Below the pieces are notes generated by a model that saw nothing but the letters and a program-made list of their open reading frames with translations, had not been told where the DNA came from and did no database searches. Positions 1-7,793 of a stretch of DNA of 13,401 bases are shown here, in pieces (position 1 is the stretch's first letter; each line of letters starts with the position of its first letter). Origin of the DNA: Gammaproteobacteria bacterium. Lineage in GTDB: Bacteria > Pseudomonadota > Gammaproteobacteria > DSM-16500. The DNA lies in contig JAJONP010000043.1 in assembly GCA_021323555.1 (NCBI GenBank), positions 1-13,401 of the forward strand. Direction: 5' to 3'. The translations under genes were made by a program, and so were the position numbers.

Positions 1-189
1 CTGAAGGCCATTTTATCTTCTCCAAAATGAGGTTTATTTTAAATGTAATGTTCATTGAAATGATTAAAATCAATGTCGTGCGTTGCGGAAATGGAGAAAG
101 TTTATAATTGGAAGGGGTAGAGGGGACTTTTATAAAGAATATAATAATAGTGTTGCATTGATAAAACAACCAATATTAGCAGTTCAATT
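1..189. other. Gene-free left edge
   Basis: AT-rich sequence downstream of the oxidoreductase stop codon. I see no open frame with a ribosome binding site, no clear terminator and no repeat here. Confidence 0.5.
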
Positions 190-3100
190 TTAAAAACTAT
201 CTAACACCTTTTGTTTAAGCAGATAATCGACCCAGAGATGACTCAATTGCTCTTGCAATTTATTTTGAATTTGTCGCTCATTAATATTATCAATATCAAT
301 GAGTTCGAGGGGTTGTTCTGGCCAGGAGCAGGCGAAGACGGCTTTAGTGCGCTGGCCTGTCTCTGGGTCGATTTGCCATTGTAAACACTGCGCGCAAACG
401 CCTTTTAACATGCATTGCATGGTGCTATAGACAGAGCCTAAAACGCGCGGATTTTTAATTATCAGAAATTCTTTCAAAGACGTTTGACGGGCAAATTGGA
501 AGCGTTGTAATAGCTCTGAATCTCCGATGACATAGATGCGATCTACATCAATCAATGGAATTTTTTTGTTTTGTGCATACTGGATTAAAATATCCAAAGC
601 ATCACCTTCGGTTGAAAAATCTTGAGGTCGATGAGTTGAAATGAGATCGCCGTTTTGTGTCGACCAAATAATAATGTCGGCTGCGTTTTCTAACGCTTCT
701 TGGCAATAGACTTCTTCTTTTGTTTTAAAATGCCCGAGATAAATAACAGTATTGCCTGCGTCTCGCAAAGCTGTGCCATAACTTCGTAGCATCGCAAAAC
801 TGAGTTGATTACCGATGATTAAAATCGTTTCGTGTTCATGAGAAATTTTTGCACGTGTTCCTGTGGGGCCCATCAGCGAAACAGGATCACCTACACGAAA
901 TGTCGCACAGATTTTAGAGCTAGCACCTGTTTCGATAATCATAAATTTTAAAGAACCTGTTTGATGATTCACATCGAATGCTATGAGTGCGAGCGGCTCA
1001 ATTTGCAATGAAGTATTTTCAACGAGTGGGGCATACGTTGCATAATTTTGTAAACGATAAAATTGCCCAGGTTGAAAATTTAAAGCAGCGAGTGGTGCTT
1101 GAATAGTAAGTTCAATGACGTTTTCCGTGCAACGTTCGATATGTGTGATTTTTGCGTTAAATAATTCCGTGATATTTTTAGAAAAAGTGGCATAGTCCTG
1201 TTTATTTTTATCGTTATGGAATTTTGATTTTAACAAATCAACAATTTTTGGATACGTACGCATGCCTGATGCAATCGCTTTAACAACGCTGCCGTGAAAA
1301 ACAGGATGCGTATCACCGATTAAACTGACACGATGATCTGACTTTTGATAAGACGTAAAAGGCCCAAAATCAGGTTCTTTTACGTGTTCAACGCCATGCG
1401 CAACAGTTAAGTTACCATCAACATCTTCATAATGTTGGTATTGTAAACCTAAACGTGTAAAAGTGCCGCGATGTTCAAATTCATAAGCAATATTGGGCTG
1501 CGTGCCTGTGGCGACAAAAATAGCACGCGCAGGAATGCGAATTTCTGTCTGTGTCGCTTCCCAAATTTCTTTGTCTTTTTGTAAGCGTTTATGACAGATA
1601 AGTGTTTCAACATGACCATGTTGATTCAGTTCGACACTTGCAGGTTCGAGGGCTTCTAAATAAAAAACGCCTTCTTCAAGTGCTTTTGTAAGTTCTTCAT
1701 GATTATGAATATAAGCAGGAGACTGTTGCATAGAGCGGCGATACACAATTGTCACGCCACCCCATTGATGAAGGAGCTTAATGAAATTAGGTTGTTCATT
1801 GGCCGCTTCAGCACGCGCACGTTCATGACGTATTGCTTTGCCATGTGTCATAAATTCTTCTAATATTTCGAGTGAGGGTATATCAAGTTTTTGTAATATA
1901 TAGTCTTCACTGTGGACATCTACCAGTGTTTCGTATCGAAATAATATTTTTTCGACTTGAGTAATGTAATAGGCTTGCACTTCAGTCGCTGTATCAACGC
2001 CTGTTAAACCACCCCCAATAATCACAGCAGGCAGACGCACTTGTAAATTTGTGAGGCTTGTTTTTTTAGTGGCATTGCCTAGTTGTAACGCCATCAAAAA
2101 ATCATTGGCTTGTCGCATGCCAGGTGCGAGACTGCCTCGAATAGGGAGTGCTTTTGGCAAGCCTGCACCGACAGCAATGACAAAATGATCAAAGCCCATG
2201 CGCCATGCATCATCCACTGTGATTGTGCCACCAAAACGTGTGCTGCCAAAGATTTGAAAGTAAGGCTTACGTAATAAACTGAGGTAAATTAATTTTAGAA
2301 AATTCTTGTCCCAGCGTACAGTGATACCATATTCTGCAACACCGCCAAAGCCTGCCATCAAACGTTCATCTAATGTTTCATATAAATCACTGAATTGATA
2401 AACAGGGTTTTTTACTATTTCCTGGTCTAAAGGCTCGATTTTTAAACCATCAAAACCCACGACTGCAAAACCTTCCAGTAAAAGATGGTGGGCGAGAGTA
2501 AAACCGGCAGGGCCCATGCCAGCAATCATGATTTTTAATCCATTATAGGGTTTCATTATCCATTGTGATTGACGCAATGGATTCCAGCGTGTGAGTAAAT
2601 CATAAATTTCTACACCCCAGGGTAAATCGAGCACATCTGTTAAGATACGCGTTTCTGCTTGCGGGATATTCACAGGCTCTTGTTTTTGATAAATACACGC
2701 TTTCATACAGTCATTGCAAATACGATGGCCTGTCGCAGGACACATCGGGTTATCCACCATGACCATAGCCAATGCGGCGAGTGTATGTCCATCGCGTTTT
2801 AATATATGCATTTCAGAAATTTTTTCTTCTAAAGGACAACCTGTTAGAAGCGTGTCTAAAGGATTTTTTTTGAATCCTTGCGTAGAATCGCCTTTTTTAA
2901 CAGGAAAACCTTTGGAACAAAAATCACCGTCATGATCATGACAGTAAATACAATAATTCACTTCATCTTGTGCTTGGCGTGCCGCCATGCGGGGACCAGT
3001 GAGTTTAAATCCATCGCGTTGCCTTAATTTGGAAAGAGGCGCGGTAGAACGCTCAAGTTTGTCATGAGTGACAGGAACATGCGGGACTAAATGACTATAA

Positions 3101-3693
3101 TCGAGACGTTCGGGAATACGAAAGCTTGTCCAACCCTGAACGATTTGTTGGGCGCTAGGGGTGATTAAACCATGAATACACCATTGTGTGAGTTTATCTA
3201 TTTCATCTACAAATTGGTCAGGCTGTGCGATGTATCGAGTCGCGAGCAAGCTAATAGCTAATTCTAAATCGTTTGTTTGAAGAGGTGATGTTTTTAATTG
3301 GTTATTTAACCAATCATGAAGTAGGGCAAAATCCACTAAATTTTCAATATGAAGTAATTGTTTTTTTGCTCGTCTTAGAACAAAAAATTGTTTAAATGCA
3401 GAGACAGGATTATGGGATAAGGTTTGTGCTTGAGCGATAGCAGTCGCTTCTTCAATTTGAAATAATTCACTTAAAAAATTTTCTAAAACAATAGCGCTAG
3501 CAATCAGTAGCTCACTGATAGTCTGTGGGGTAAAGGCAGTCGTTTTATTGCGATAAGCGAGTAATTGAGAGTAAACAGCCGCGTTAATTTTTTGTAAATA
3601 TAACAAAAATTTTTGATCAAGACGTTGCAAACCTTCTGATTGGAATAATTCTTCAAATTGAAATTCAGTGAGTTGGAGTGTTGGTTGAGTCAT
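190..3693 (-). CDS. Fused GltD/NfnB-like and PyrK/NfnA-like FAD, Fe-S, NAD(P) oxidoreductase (1167 aa)
   Basis: Probably a cytoplasmic electron-transfer flavoenzyme. Residues 1-230 are helical and match no family I recognise. Residues 248-333 hold eight cysteines (C248, C251, C259, C286, C318, C326, C329, C333), enough for two [4Fe-4S] clusters as in the glutamate synthase small subunit. An FAD Rossmann motif GMGPAG lies at 392-397 and an NAD(P) motif GGGLTG at 560-565. From about 845 a ferredoxin-reductase-type flavin domain begins (PGQFYRLQNY near 875), then a nucleotide-binding lobe (about 955-1065), and a PyrK-like [2Fe-2S] motif C1094, C1100, C1103, C1122. In the known NfnAB/SudAB enzymes (NADH-dependent ferredoxin:NADP oxidoreductase) these two halves are separate subunits; here they are one chain, NfnB half first. 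Whether it bifurcates electrons, and with what partner, is not shown. The ATG at 3693 has no clear Shine-Dalgarno, but no better start is near. Confidence 0.85.
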   Translation of the reverse strand: MTQPTLQLTEFQFEELFQSEGLQRLDQKFLLYLQKINAAVYSQLLAYRNKTTAFTPQTISELLIASAIVLENFLSELFQIEEATAIAQAQTLSHNPVSAFKQFFVLRRAKKQLLHIENLVDFALLHDWLNNQLKTSPLQTNDLELAISLLATRYIAQPDQFVDEIDKLTQWCIHGLITPSAQQIVQGWTSFRIPERLDYSHLVPHVPVTHDKLERSTAPLSKLRQRDGFKLTGPRMAARQAQDEVNYCIYCHDHDGDFCSKGFPVKKGDSTQGFKKNPLDTLLTGCPLEEKISEMHILKRDGHTLAALAMVMVDNPMCPATGHRICNDCMKACIYQKQEPVNIPQAETRILTDVLDLPWGVEIYDLLTRWNPLRQSQWIMKPYNGLKIMIAGMGPAGFTLAHHLLLEGFAVVGFDGLKIEPLDQEIVKNPVYQFSDLYETLDERLMAGFGGVAEYGITVRWDKNFLKLIYLSLLRKPYFQIFGSTRFGGTITVDDAWRMGFDHFVIAVGAGLPKALPIRGSLAPGMRQANDFLMALQLGNATKKTSLTNLQVRLPAVIIGGGLTGVDTATEVQAYYITQVEKILFRYETLVDVHSEDYILQKLDIPSLEILEEFMTHGKAIRHERARAEAANEQPNFIKLLHQWGGVTIVYRRSMQQSPAYIHNHEELTKALEEGVFYLEALEPASVELNQHGHVETLICHKRLQKDKEIWEATQTEIRIPARAIFVATGTQPNIAYEFEHRGTFTRLGLQYQHYEDVDGNLTVAHGVEHVKEPDFGPFTSYQKSDHRVSLIGDTHPVFHGSVVKAIASGMRTYPKIVDLLKSKFHNDKNKQDYATFSKNITELFNAKITHIERCTENVIELTIQAPLAALNFQPGQFYRLQNYATYAPLVENTSLQIEPLALIAFDVNHQTGSLKFMIIETGASSKICATFRVGDPVSLMGPTGTRAKISHEHETILIIGNQLSFAMLRSYGTALRDAGNTVIYLGHFKTKEEVYCQEALENAADIIIWSTQNGDLISTHRPQDFSTEGDALDILIQYAQNKKIPLIDVDRIYVIGDSELLQRFQFARQTSLKEFLIIKNPRVLGSVYSTMQCMLKGVCAQCLQWQIDPETGQRTKAVFACSWPEQPLELIDIDNINERQIQNKLQEQLSHLWVDYLLKQKVLDSF

Positions 3694-3721
3694 AATAGAG
3701 TGTCAAAAAAATGTGAATAAG

Positions 3722-3727
3722 ATTATA
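3722..3727 (-). promoter_or_regulatory. Candidate -10 box of the fused oxidoreductase gene
   Basis: The minus strand reads TATAAT exactly here, placing transcription start about 20 bases before the ATG at 3693. The -35 position (3745-3750, TAGCCT) is poor, so an activator or another sigma factor may be needed. Prediction only. Confidence 0.35.
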
Positions 3728-3784
3728 GAGTATTTGCAGGGGGGAGGCTAGTTGGTTGGAACAAAGGGGATTGAATAAATAATC

Positions 3785-3814
3785 TTGTTAAAGAGACAGC
3801 TCATCTGCTAAAAT
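3785..3814 (+). promoter_or_regulatory. Candidate sigma70 promoter for the 603-aa protein gene
   Basis: TTGTTA (3785-3790) and TAAAAT (3809-3814) are separated by 18 bases, and a TG at 3806-3807 gives an extended -10. The predicted start near 3821 would leave a leader of about 26 bases before the ATG at 3847. The inverted repeat at 3807-3829 overlaps the -10. Confidence 0.4.
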
Positions 3815-3829
3815 CGAGCAAATTTTAGC
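3807..3829. repeat. 8-bp inverted repeat over the -10 and start site
   Basis: GCTAAAAT (3807-3814) is mirrored by ATTTTAGC (3822-3829) around a 7-base centre. It covers the predicted -10 and transcription start, as a repressor operator often does, and would also form a short hairpin in the DNA. No T-run follows, so it is not a terminator. Confidence 0.5.
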
Positions 3830-3846
3830 TAATGCAAGGGGGAAGT

Positions 3847-5658
3847 ATGGATGGTCGTTTAAACTATCAATTTATGTCAGAGAAACAGACTGAATGGACT
3901 CAAGCAGTTGTAGAAGAGTTATGCCGCCCTGATAAGAAAGAGACTTACCAATATACTCAGAGCAATGACGGTAGCAAGGTATTAGCAGTACAGTTAAAGC
4001 AGTTCTTAGATAAGAACAATCATAATAATTTGAATAAGCAACTACAAAAAGAACAAATTATTTTTTCTGAAATTTCAGTGCTGGGACAGCCCCAAAAATT
4101 AAACCATTTTCTCATGGTCAGAGTTGCTGATATTAAGGCTTGGCAGAAAGGAGTGCAAATTTGGTATGATCCCAAACACATTACGCCTGAAAAAGTGCTT
4201 GATATACAGCGCTGTAAGGCAGGAGTCGCATTAACAAATAAAAGCCCGTTTTATAAATGTGAATTAGAACGTCTTTCTTCTTATGTAGTGGTTCGAGGTG
4301 AAACACGGCAGATTTATGCCATGGCAGATCAACCTCGATTACTTGATCAACCCAGAAAACGCATTACCTACTATGCAACTTTTCCAAAATTACAATATAC
4401 AGAAGAAGAAGGTAGTAGTTTTCAGTATTTTACTTTAAAGGAAGATAAACAGGGTAAACATTCTAAGAAAGCGCGTGATTTGGATCCAGCAAAAATACAA
4501 GAATTGAAAGAAATGTTCAAAGATGTATTGCGATTACAAATTCAGGTAGCTGCTAATAATAAAGAAGGATTGGATGTTGTAACGCCTAATGCGTTTTTTT
4601 ATGGGTTAACAGAAGATTCTTGTAAACAAGCAAAACAATTATTCTATCAAGCTGTAGCTGAAGTAGCTTCTGAACAAGAATTTCAAGGATTTCAAGGATT
4701 GTTTATACATATTGATTATCATAAAGACGTCAGTTTGAAGGAAATCGAGCAGATATTTCAAGGCGCTCGCCTTCGAATACCTGTTGTACTGGGTACAGGC
4801 GATGCAGCAGCGCCGCAATTAGCTGCGCAGGGGCTTGATGGTTTTTCTATCACCAATGTGGCTGATTGTATAATGGGAGAAGGTATAGGTTGCGTAGGAA
4901 ATGCGGCGACAAAAGTAGGTAAAGCAAACAACGCGAAAGAAGAAATGGATACGCGTCTGATGATGGGGCTCAATATTGCTGTATTGGATCCTAATTATAA
5001 TCCTAGGCTTTTTAATACGGCTGTGTATCAGTCTATTAGACGCCATCCGTTGGATAAATTGGAGGAGAAAGGGGATGCATCTGAGGCTGCATCGGAATCA
5101 GTAAATCCTAGTGAAATAATGCGTAGGCGAGAAAGAGTAAAAAGGGATATAGAGAAGCATTTGGAGGCTCTCAAGAAAGCATGCCAGAGATTAAAAACAA
5201 TAGTTCCATCACAGGGAAAGTGTAGGAAGGCGGTAGAGGCTTTCGAAGCTAGCATAGATAAAGCGAACAGGGTGCAATGGGATCCTCCTTTCGATTTAGA
5301 AAAATGTCTTGAAGAGCTTAATGGTTTATTACAACAATCTGAAGAAGTTCGTAAGGCGTGTGAGCATCTCCAACTTTCCACTGAACAAACAGCCAAGGTG
5401 TACCGGCTACGGGGTGCTTTGATCGGTGCGGTAGTAGGTATTTGCGCGAGTTTAGCAGTCATAATGGGTGGCTTGGTAGCAGCACCTGTGGGAGGATTAT
5501 TAGCCGGGGCTATAGGAGTTACTCTGTTCGGTGCAGGTATAGGCGGTCATTTTTCTGCTTCTCATACATTTTCGGTTGCTGCGAAGATAAAGACGGAAAA
5601 AGAAGCTATCAAAACTAATAGCGATTATATTAAATGGATAGTACCTTATATAAAGTAA
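3847..5658 (+). CDS. Unassigned 603-aa protein with C-terminal glycine-zipper membrane hairpin
   Basis: I do not recognise a family. The start is set at the second ATG because AGGGGGA lies about six bases upstream of it; the in-frame ATG at 3832 falls before that site. There is no signal peptide. Residues 1 to about 400 look like a mixed soluble fold, with a conspicuous Gly/Ala-rich stretch near 325-365 (VVLGTGDAAAPQLAAQGLDG, then GEGIGCVGNAATKVG). Residues about 420-515 are charged and probably coiled-coil (RRRERVKRDIEKHLEALKK). Residues about 523-567 are strongly hydrophobic with repeated GxxxG-like spacing, enough for a two-pass hairpin, followed by a short Lys/Glu-rich tail. A soluble body, coiled coil and late membrane hairpin are common in secreted effectors of intracellular Legionellales, but that is only an analogy. 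It is followed after 55 bases by the helicase gene on the same strand. Confidence 0.8.
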   Translation: MDGRLNYQFMSEKQTEWTQAVVEELCRPDKKETYQYTQSNDGSKVLAVQLKQFLDKNNHNNLNKQLQKEQIIFSEISVLGQPQKLNHFLMVRVADIKAWQKGVQIWYDPKHITPEKVLDIQRCKAGVALTNKSPFYKCELERLSSYVVVRGETRQIYAMADQPRLLDQPRKRITYYATFPKLQYTEEEGSSFQYFTLKEDKQGKHSKKARDLDPAKIQELKEMFKDVLRLQIQVAANNKEGLDVVTPNAFFYGLTEDSCKQAKQLFYQAVAEVASEQEFQGFQGLFIHIDYHKDVSLKEIEQIFQGARLRIPVVLGTGDAAAPQLAAQGLDGFSITNVADCIMGEGIGCVGNAATKVGKANNAKEEMDTRLMMGLNIAVLDPNYNPRLFNTAVYQSIRRHPLDKLEEKGDASEAASESVNPSEIMRRRERVKRDIEKHLEALKKACQRLKTIVPSQGKCRKAVEAFEASIDKANRVQWDPPFDLEKCLEELNGLLQQSEEVRKACEHLQLSTEQTAKVYRLRGALIGAVVGICASLAVIMGGLVAAPVGGLLAGAIGVTLFGAGIGGHFSASHTFSVAAKIKTEKEAIKTNSDYIKWIVPYIK

Positions 5659-5713
5659 ATTCATGCGATTCATTCTATCCCACTTAATCCCTAAAAAATT
5701 AGAATAAATAATT

Positions 5714-7120
5714 ATGCAACAAGATGAAGCTTTCAGTTTATTGAAAATGGGGAAAAATATTTTCCTAACAGGAGCTGCGGGCTCAGGTAAAACGTATTTG
5801 CTCAATCAATACATTCGTTATCTTAAAGAAAATCATATCGAAGTTGCCGTGACTGCATCCACAGGCATTGCGGCCACGCATTTACAAGGTATGACGATAC
5901 ACGCCTGGTCTGGCATTGGAGTTAAGGAGAGCCTTACCAAAAAAGATTTAGAAAAATTGCTCTTGACTGATCGTATCAAGCGTAATTACAAAAAAACAAA
6001 AGTGCTTATTATTGATGAAATATCCATGTTACATAAATACCAATTGGATATGGTAGATTCTATTGCGCGTTACATTCTTGGTCGTGATGAACCTTTTGGC
6101 GGCATGCAAGTGGTTTTATGCGGTGATTTTTTTCAGTTGCCCCCCATTTTTTCGGGTTTTAGCAGAGGAGAAAAGCAATTTGCTTTTGAAGCCACTGCCT
6201 GGAAGGAAGGGAATTTTCATCTGTGTTATTTGCATGAACAATATCGCCAAGGGGATGATCCATTATTGACTATTTTAAATGATATACGCAGTGGAACAGC
6301 GGGTGAGCATACTAAAGTGCCTTTACGTACGCGTTATAAAAAAGAGCCAGAAGGCGCGACTAAAGCAACTCTATTATATGCGCGCAATGTGAATGTGGAT
6401 GGTATTAATGAAAAGGAGTTGGCGAACATTCGTTCGACCGAAAAAATATTTACGATGGTTGCCAGAGGGCCTAATGCTTTAGTTGCCGCATTAAAAAAGA
6501 GTTGCCTTGCGCCAGAACGATTAAAGTTAAAAATAGGCGCTGAAGTCATGTTTATTAAAAATGATACTTCTGGTAAATATGTGAATGGCACACGTTGTAT
6601 TGTGGTAGGTTTTGATAAAAGTGAAGAAAGCTGGCCAATTGTTAAAACATATCATCATAAAATGATTGTTGCTTATCCTGAAGAATGGAAATACGAAGAT
6701 AATGGTGCTGTTCATGCGATGTTGACGCAAGTACCTCTTCGGCTTGCGTGGGCGATTACAATTCATAAAAGCCAAGGCATGACTTTGGATGCTGCAGAAA
6801 TAGATTTAGGCGATGCCTTTGAGCCTGGCATGGGCTATGTTGCCTTATCGCGCGTGCGTAGTTTATCAGGTTTAAAACTCATGAACTTAAATGAAATGGC
6901 GTTAAAAGTATGCCCTAAAATTTTGGAACACGATCAAGTTTTTAAGAATGATTCAGAGGCAAACGTTCACTATTTACAGAGTTTGTCAGAAGATGAAAAA
7001 GTAAATTGCCATAAAAAAGTCTTGGTTGAGCGTTTTGGCGGTGGTGTAACTAAAAAGCAGAACAAAAAAAGGCGCCTTTCAAAGAATAAAAATTCTTCAC
7101 TCTCTACTCAATTTTCGTAA
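5714..7120 (+). CDS. PIF1-type superfamily 1B DNA helicase (468 aa)
   Basis: An ATP-driven 5'-3' helicase of the PIF1/RecD2 group, expected to act on DNA in the cytoplasm. Visible motifs in order: Walker A GAAGSGKT at 20-27, ASTGIAA at 48-54, Walker B LIIDEIS at 98-104, GDFFQLPP at 137-144, EQYRQ at 175-179 (motif IV-like), and near the C-terminus the UvrD_C_2 signature HKSQGMT at 351-357 with YVALSRVRS at 375-383. The core is close to the compact bacterial PIF1 size. The last 25 residues form a Lys/Arg-rich tail (KKQNKKRRLSKNKN, about 447-460), probably a nucleic-acid contact. No strong Shine-Dalgarno precedes the ATG, so translation may depend on the upstream gene 55 bases away. No replication or mobile-element partner is adjacent. 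Family call is firm; cellular role is not. Confidence 0.93.
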   Translation: MQQDEAFSLLKMGKNIFLTGAAGSGKTYLLNQYIRYLKENHIEVAVTASTGIAATHLQGMTIHAWSGIGVKESLTKKDLEKLLLTDRIKRNYKKTKVLIIDEISMLHKYQLDMVDSIARYILGRDEPFGGMQVVLCGDFFQLPPIFSGFSRGEKQFAFEATAWKEGNFHLCYLHEQYRQGDDPLLTILNDIRSGTAGEHTKVPLRTRYKKEPEGATKATLLYARNVNVDGINEKELANIRSTEKIFTMVARGPNALVAALKKSCLAPERLKLKIGAEVMFIKNDTSGKYVNGTRCIVVGFDKSEESWPIVKTYHHKMIVAYPEEWKYEDNGAVHAMLTQVPLRLAWAITIHKSQGMTLDAAEIDLGDAFEPGMGYVALSRVRSLSGLKLMNLNEMALKVCPKILEHDQVFKNDSEANVHYLQSLSEDEKVNCHKKVLVERFGGGVTKKQNKKRRLSKNKNSSLSTQFS

Positions 7121-7177
7121 GTGTTCCTGGGGATTTTGGTAAGTCCTGGACAATACATACAACGATACAAAGTTAAG

Positions 7178-7215
7178 AAAGTGGGCCTTCGGCCTGCGGG
7201 ATCGACACTTTTTTT
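7178..7215 (+). terminator. Possible Rho-independent terminator after the helicase
   Basis: AAAGTG (7178-7183) can pair with CACTTT (7206-7211) around an inner GGCC-TTC-GGCC hairpin (7184-7194), and seven T follow at 7209-7215. Unpaired bases (7195-7205) weaken the stem. The segment also resembles the repeat unit at 7261-7281, so it may be a captured piece of the adjacent element. Confidence 0.4.
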
Positions 7216-7371
7216 AAGAACATATTATTTAGATTCAATAAGTGGTAGGTAGAGCCGAAGGTAAGAAAGTAGGCCGAAGGCCGTGAGAAATTAGCCCAGG
7301 CTAAGGGCGCGCTTTTTGCGCCCGCAGGCCTGGGTCAATAGTTTTCCTACAACGTCAGCGCCAAAGGCGCG
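7215..7371 (+). repeat. Left inverted arm of the palindromic element
   Basis: It contains, in order: AGCCGAAGGT and GGCCGAAGGCC mini-hairpins each preceded by GTAG (7249-7252 and 7269-7272), a two-tier hairpin at 7295-7334 (CCCAGGC/GCCTGGG outside, GGGCGC/GCGCCC inside), a diverged stretch (7335-7355), and the hairpin GCGCC-AAA-GGCGC at 7358-7370. The complement of 7549-7710 follows the same order. Confidence 0.8.
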
Positions 7372-7376
7372 GAAGA

Positions 7377-7523
7377 TTATGAGCAAAGATATTTTTCATC
7401 GTAGTTAATTTTATAAGCGCTTAATAATTTTTTTTGATATAAGCGATCACGTAAATCATTACCTGAGAGGAAAGGACTACGAGATTTAGTTGAAAAGACA
7501 ATATGAATATATAATTGCGATAT
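7377..7523 (-). pseudogene. Internally deleted Y1 transposase (IS200-like/RAYT) relic, 48 codons
   Basis: The minus strand from 7523 reads ISQLYIHIVFSTKSRSPFL, the characteristic start of IS200-like Y1 transposases. It continues through LRDRLY and then jumps to SAYKINYDEKYLCS, which resembles their C-terminal end (typically ...YDERYLW). The reading frame is uninterrupted up to TAA at 7377-7379, but about 100 central residues of a protein usually near 140-150 aa are missing. The lost part includes the HUH metal-binding motif and the catalytic tyrosine, so it cannot be active. The codon where ATG would stand is ATA (7521-7523), with AAAGGA about seven bases upstream, suggesting a lost start codon as well. 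Confidence 0.75.
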
Positions 7524-7548
7524 GGTTTTTTCCTTTTAGGTTATCTCT

Positions 7549-7710
7549 CGCGCCTTCGGCGCTGGCATGGGGTGTGGAATGACTGACCCAGGCCTGCGGG
7601 CGCGAAAAACGCGCCCTTAGCCTGGGCTAATTTCTCACGGCCTTTGGCCTACTTTCTTACCTTCGGCTCTACGTGTCACTTATTGAACCTAAATAATGTG
7701 TTGTTCTTAA
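7549..7710 (-). repeat. Right inverted arm of the palindromic element
   Basis: Read on the minus strand from 7710 it repeats the left arm: TTAAGAAC end, GTAG-preceded GCCGAAGGT, GGCCAAAGGCC, then a two-tier hairpin (7587-7626, with CGCG-AAAAA-CGCG at its tip). After a diverged stretch comes the GCGCC-GAA-GGCGC hairpin at 7550-7563. Several changes in one arm keep a hairpin pairable. Confidence 0.8.
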
Positions 7711-7734
7711 TGCTGACCAATTTTCTAGCCAGAT

Positions 7735-7769
7735 AAAATATTCGCCTAGCATGAATGAAAATATTCGGC
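7735..7769. repeat. Short direct repeat downstream of the 317-aa gene
   Basis: AAAATATTCGCC (7735-7746) recurs as AAAATATTCGGC (7758-7769), 23 bases apart. It lies just past the end of the minus-strand membrane protein gene. No function is evident. Confidence 0.3.
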
Positions 7770-7793
7770 TTCAGGCTGTATTTTATAGTTTAT

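Larger units (their letters stand above)
7215..7710. mobile_element. Non-autonomous palindromic element derived from a Y1 (IS200-like/REP-associated) transposase
   Basis: Two imperfect inverted arms, 7215-7371 and 7549-7710, enclose a relic of a Y1 transposase gene (7377-7523). The outer ends share TTAAGAAC-like sequence. The best-matched block (about 7249-7334 against 7587-7671) is nearly identical in inverted order. Each arm holds a two-tier hairpin and an inner GCGCC/GGCGC hairpin next to the relic. The layout fits a MITE-like or REP-type element mobilised in trans by a full-length enzyme elsewhere. The precise ends are inferred from where arm similarity fades; no target duplication is expected for Y1 transposition. 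Confidence 0.7.

Noticed and set aside
2714..2935. Open frame on the plus strand, 73 codons
   Set aside because: Lies wholly antisense within the oxidoreductase gene, has no ribosome binding site, and its codons mirror the real protein.
5028..5462. 144-codon open frame on the minus strand
   Set aside because: Antisense to the coiled-coil and membrane part of the 603-aa gene. Its Ser/Leu/Cys-rich composition is typical of a shadow frame.
5500..5805. 101-codon minus-strand frame across the 603-aa/helicase junction
   Set aside because: Overlaps the helicase P-loop region antisense, with no start signal and no family resemblance.
7295..7626. Structured ncRNA or riboswitch in the 7.1-7.8 kb spacer
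   Set aside because: The matched inverted arms and the transposase relic explain the hairpins; no separate promoter or conserved RNA motif was seen.
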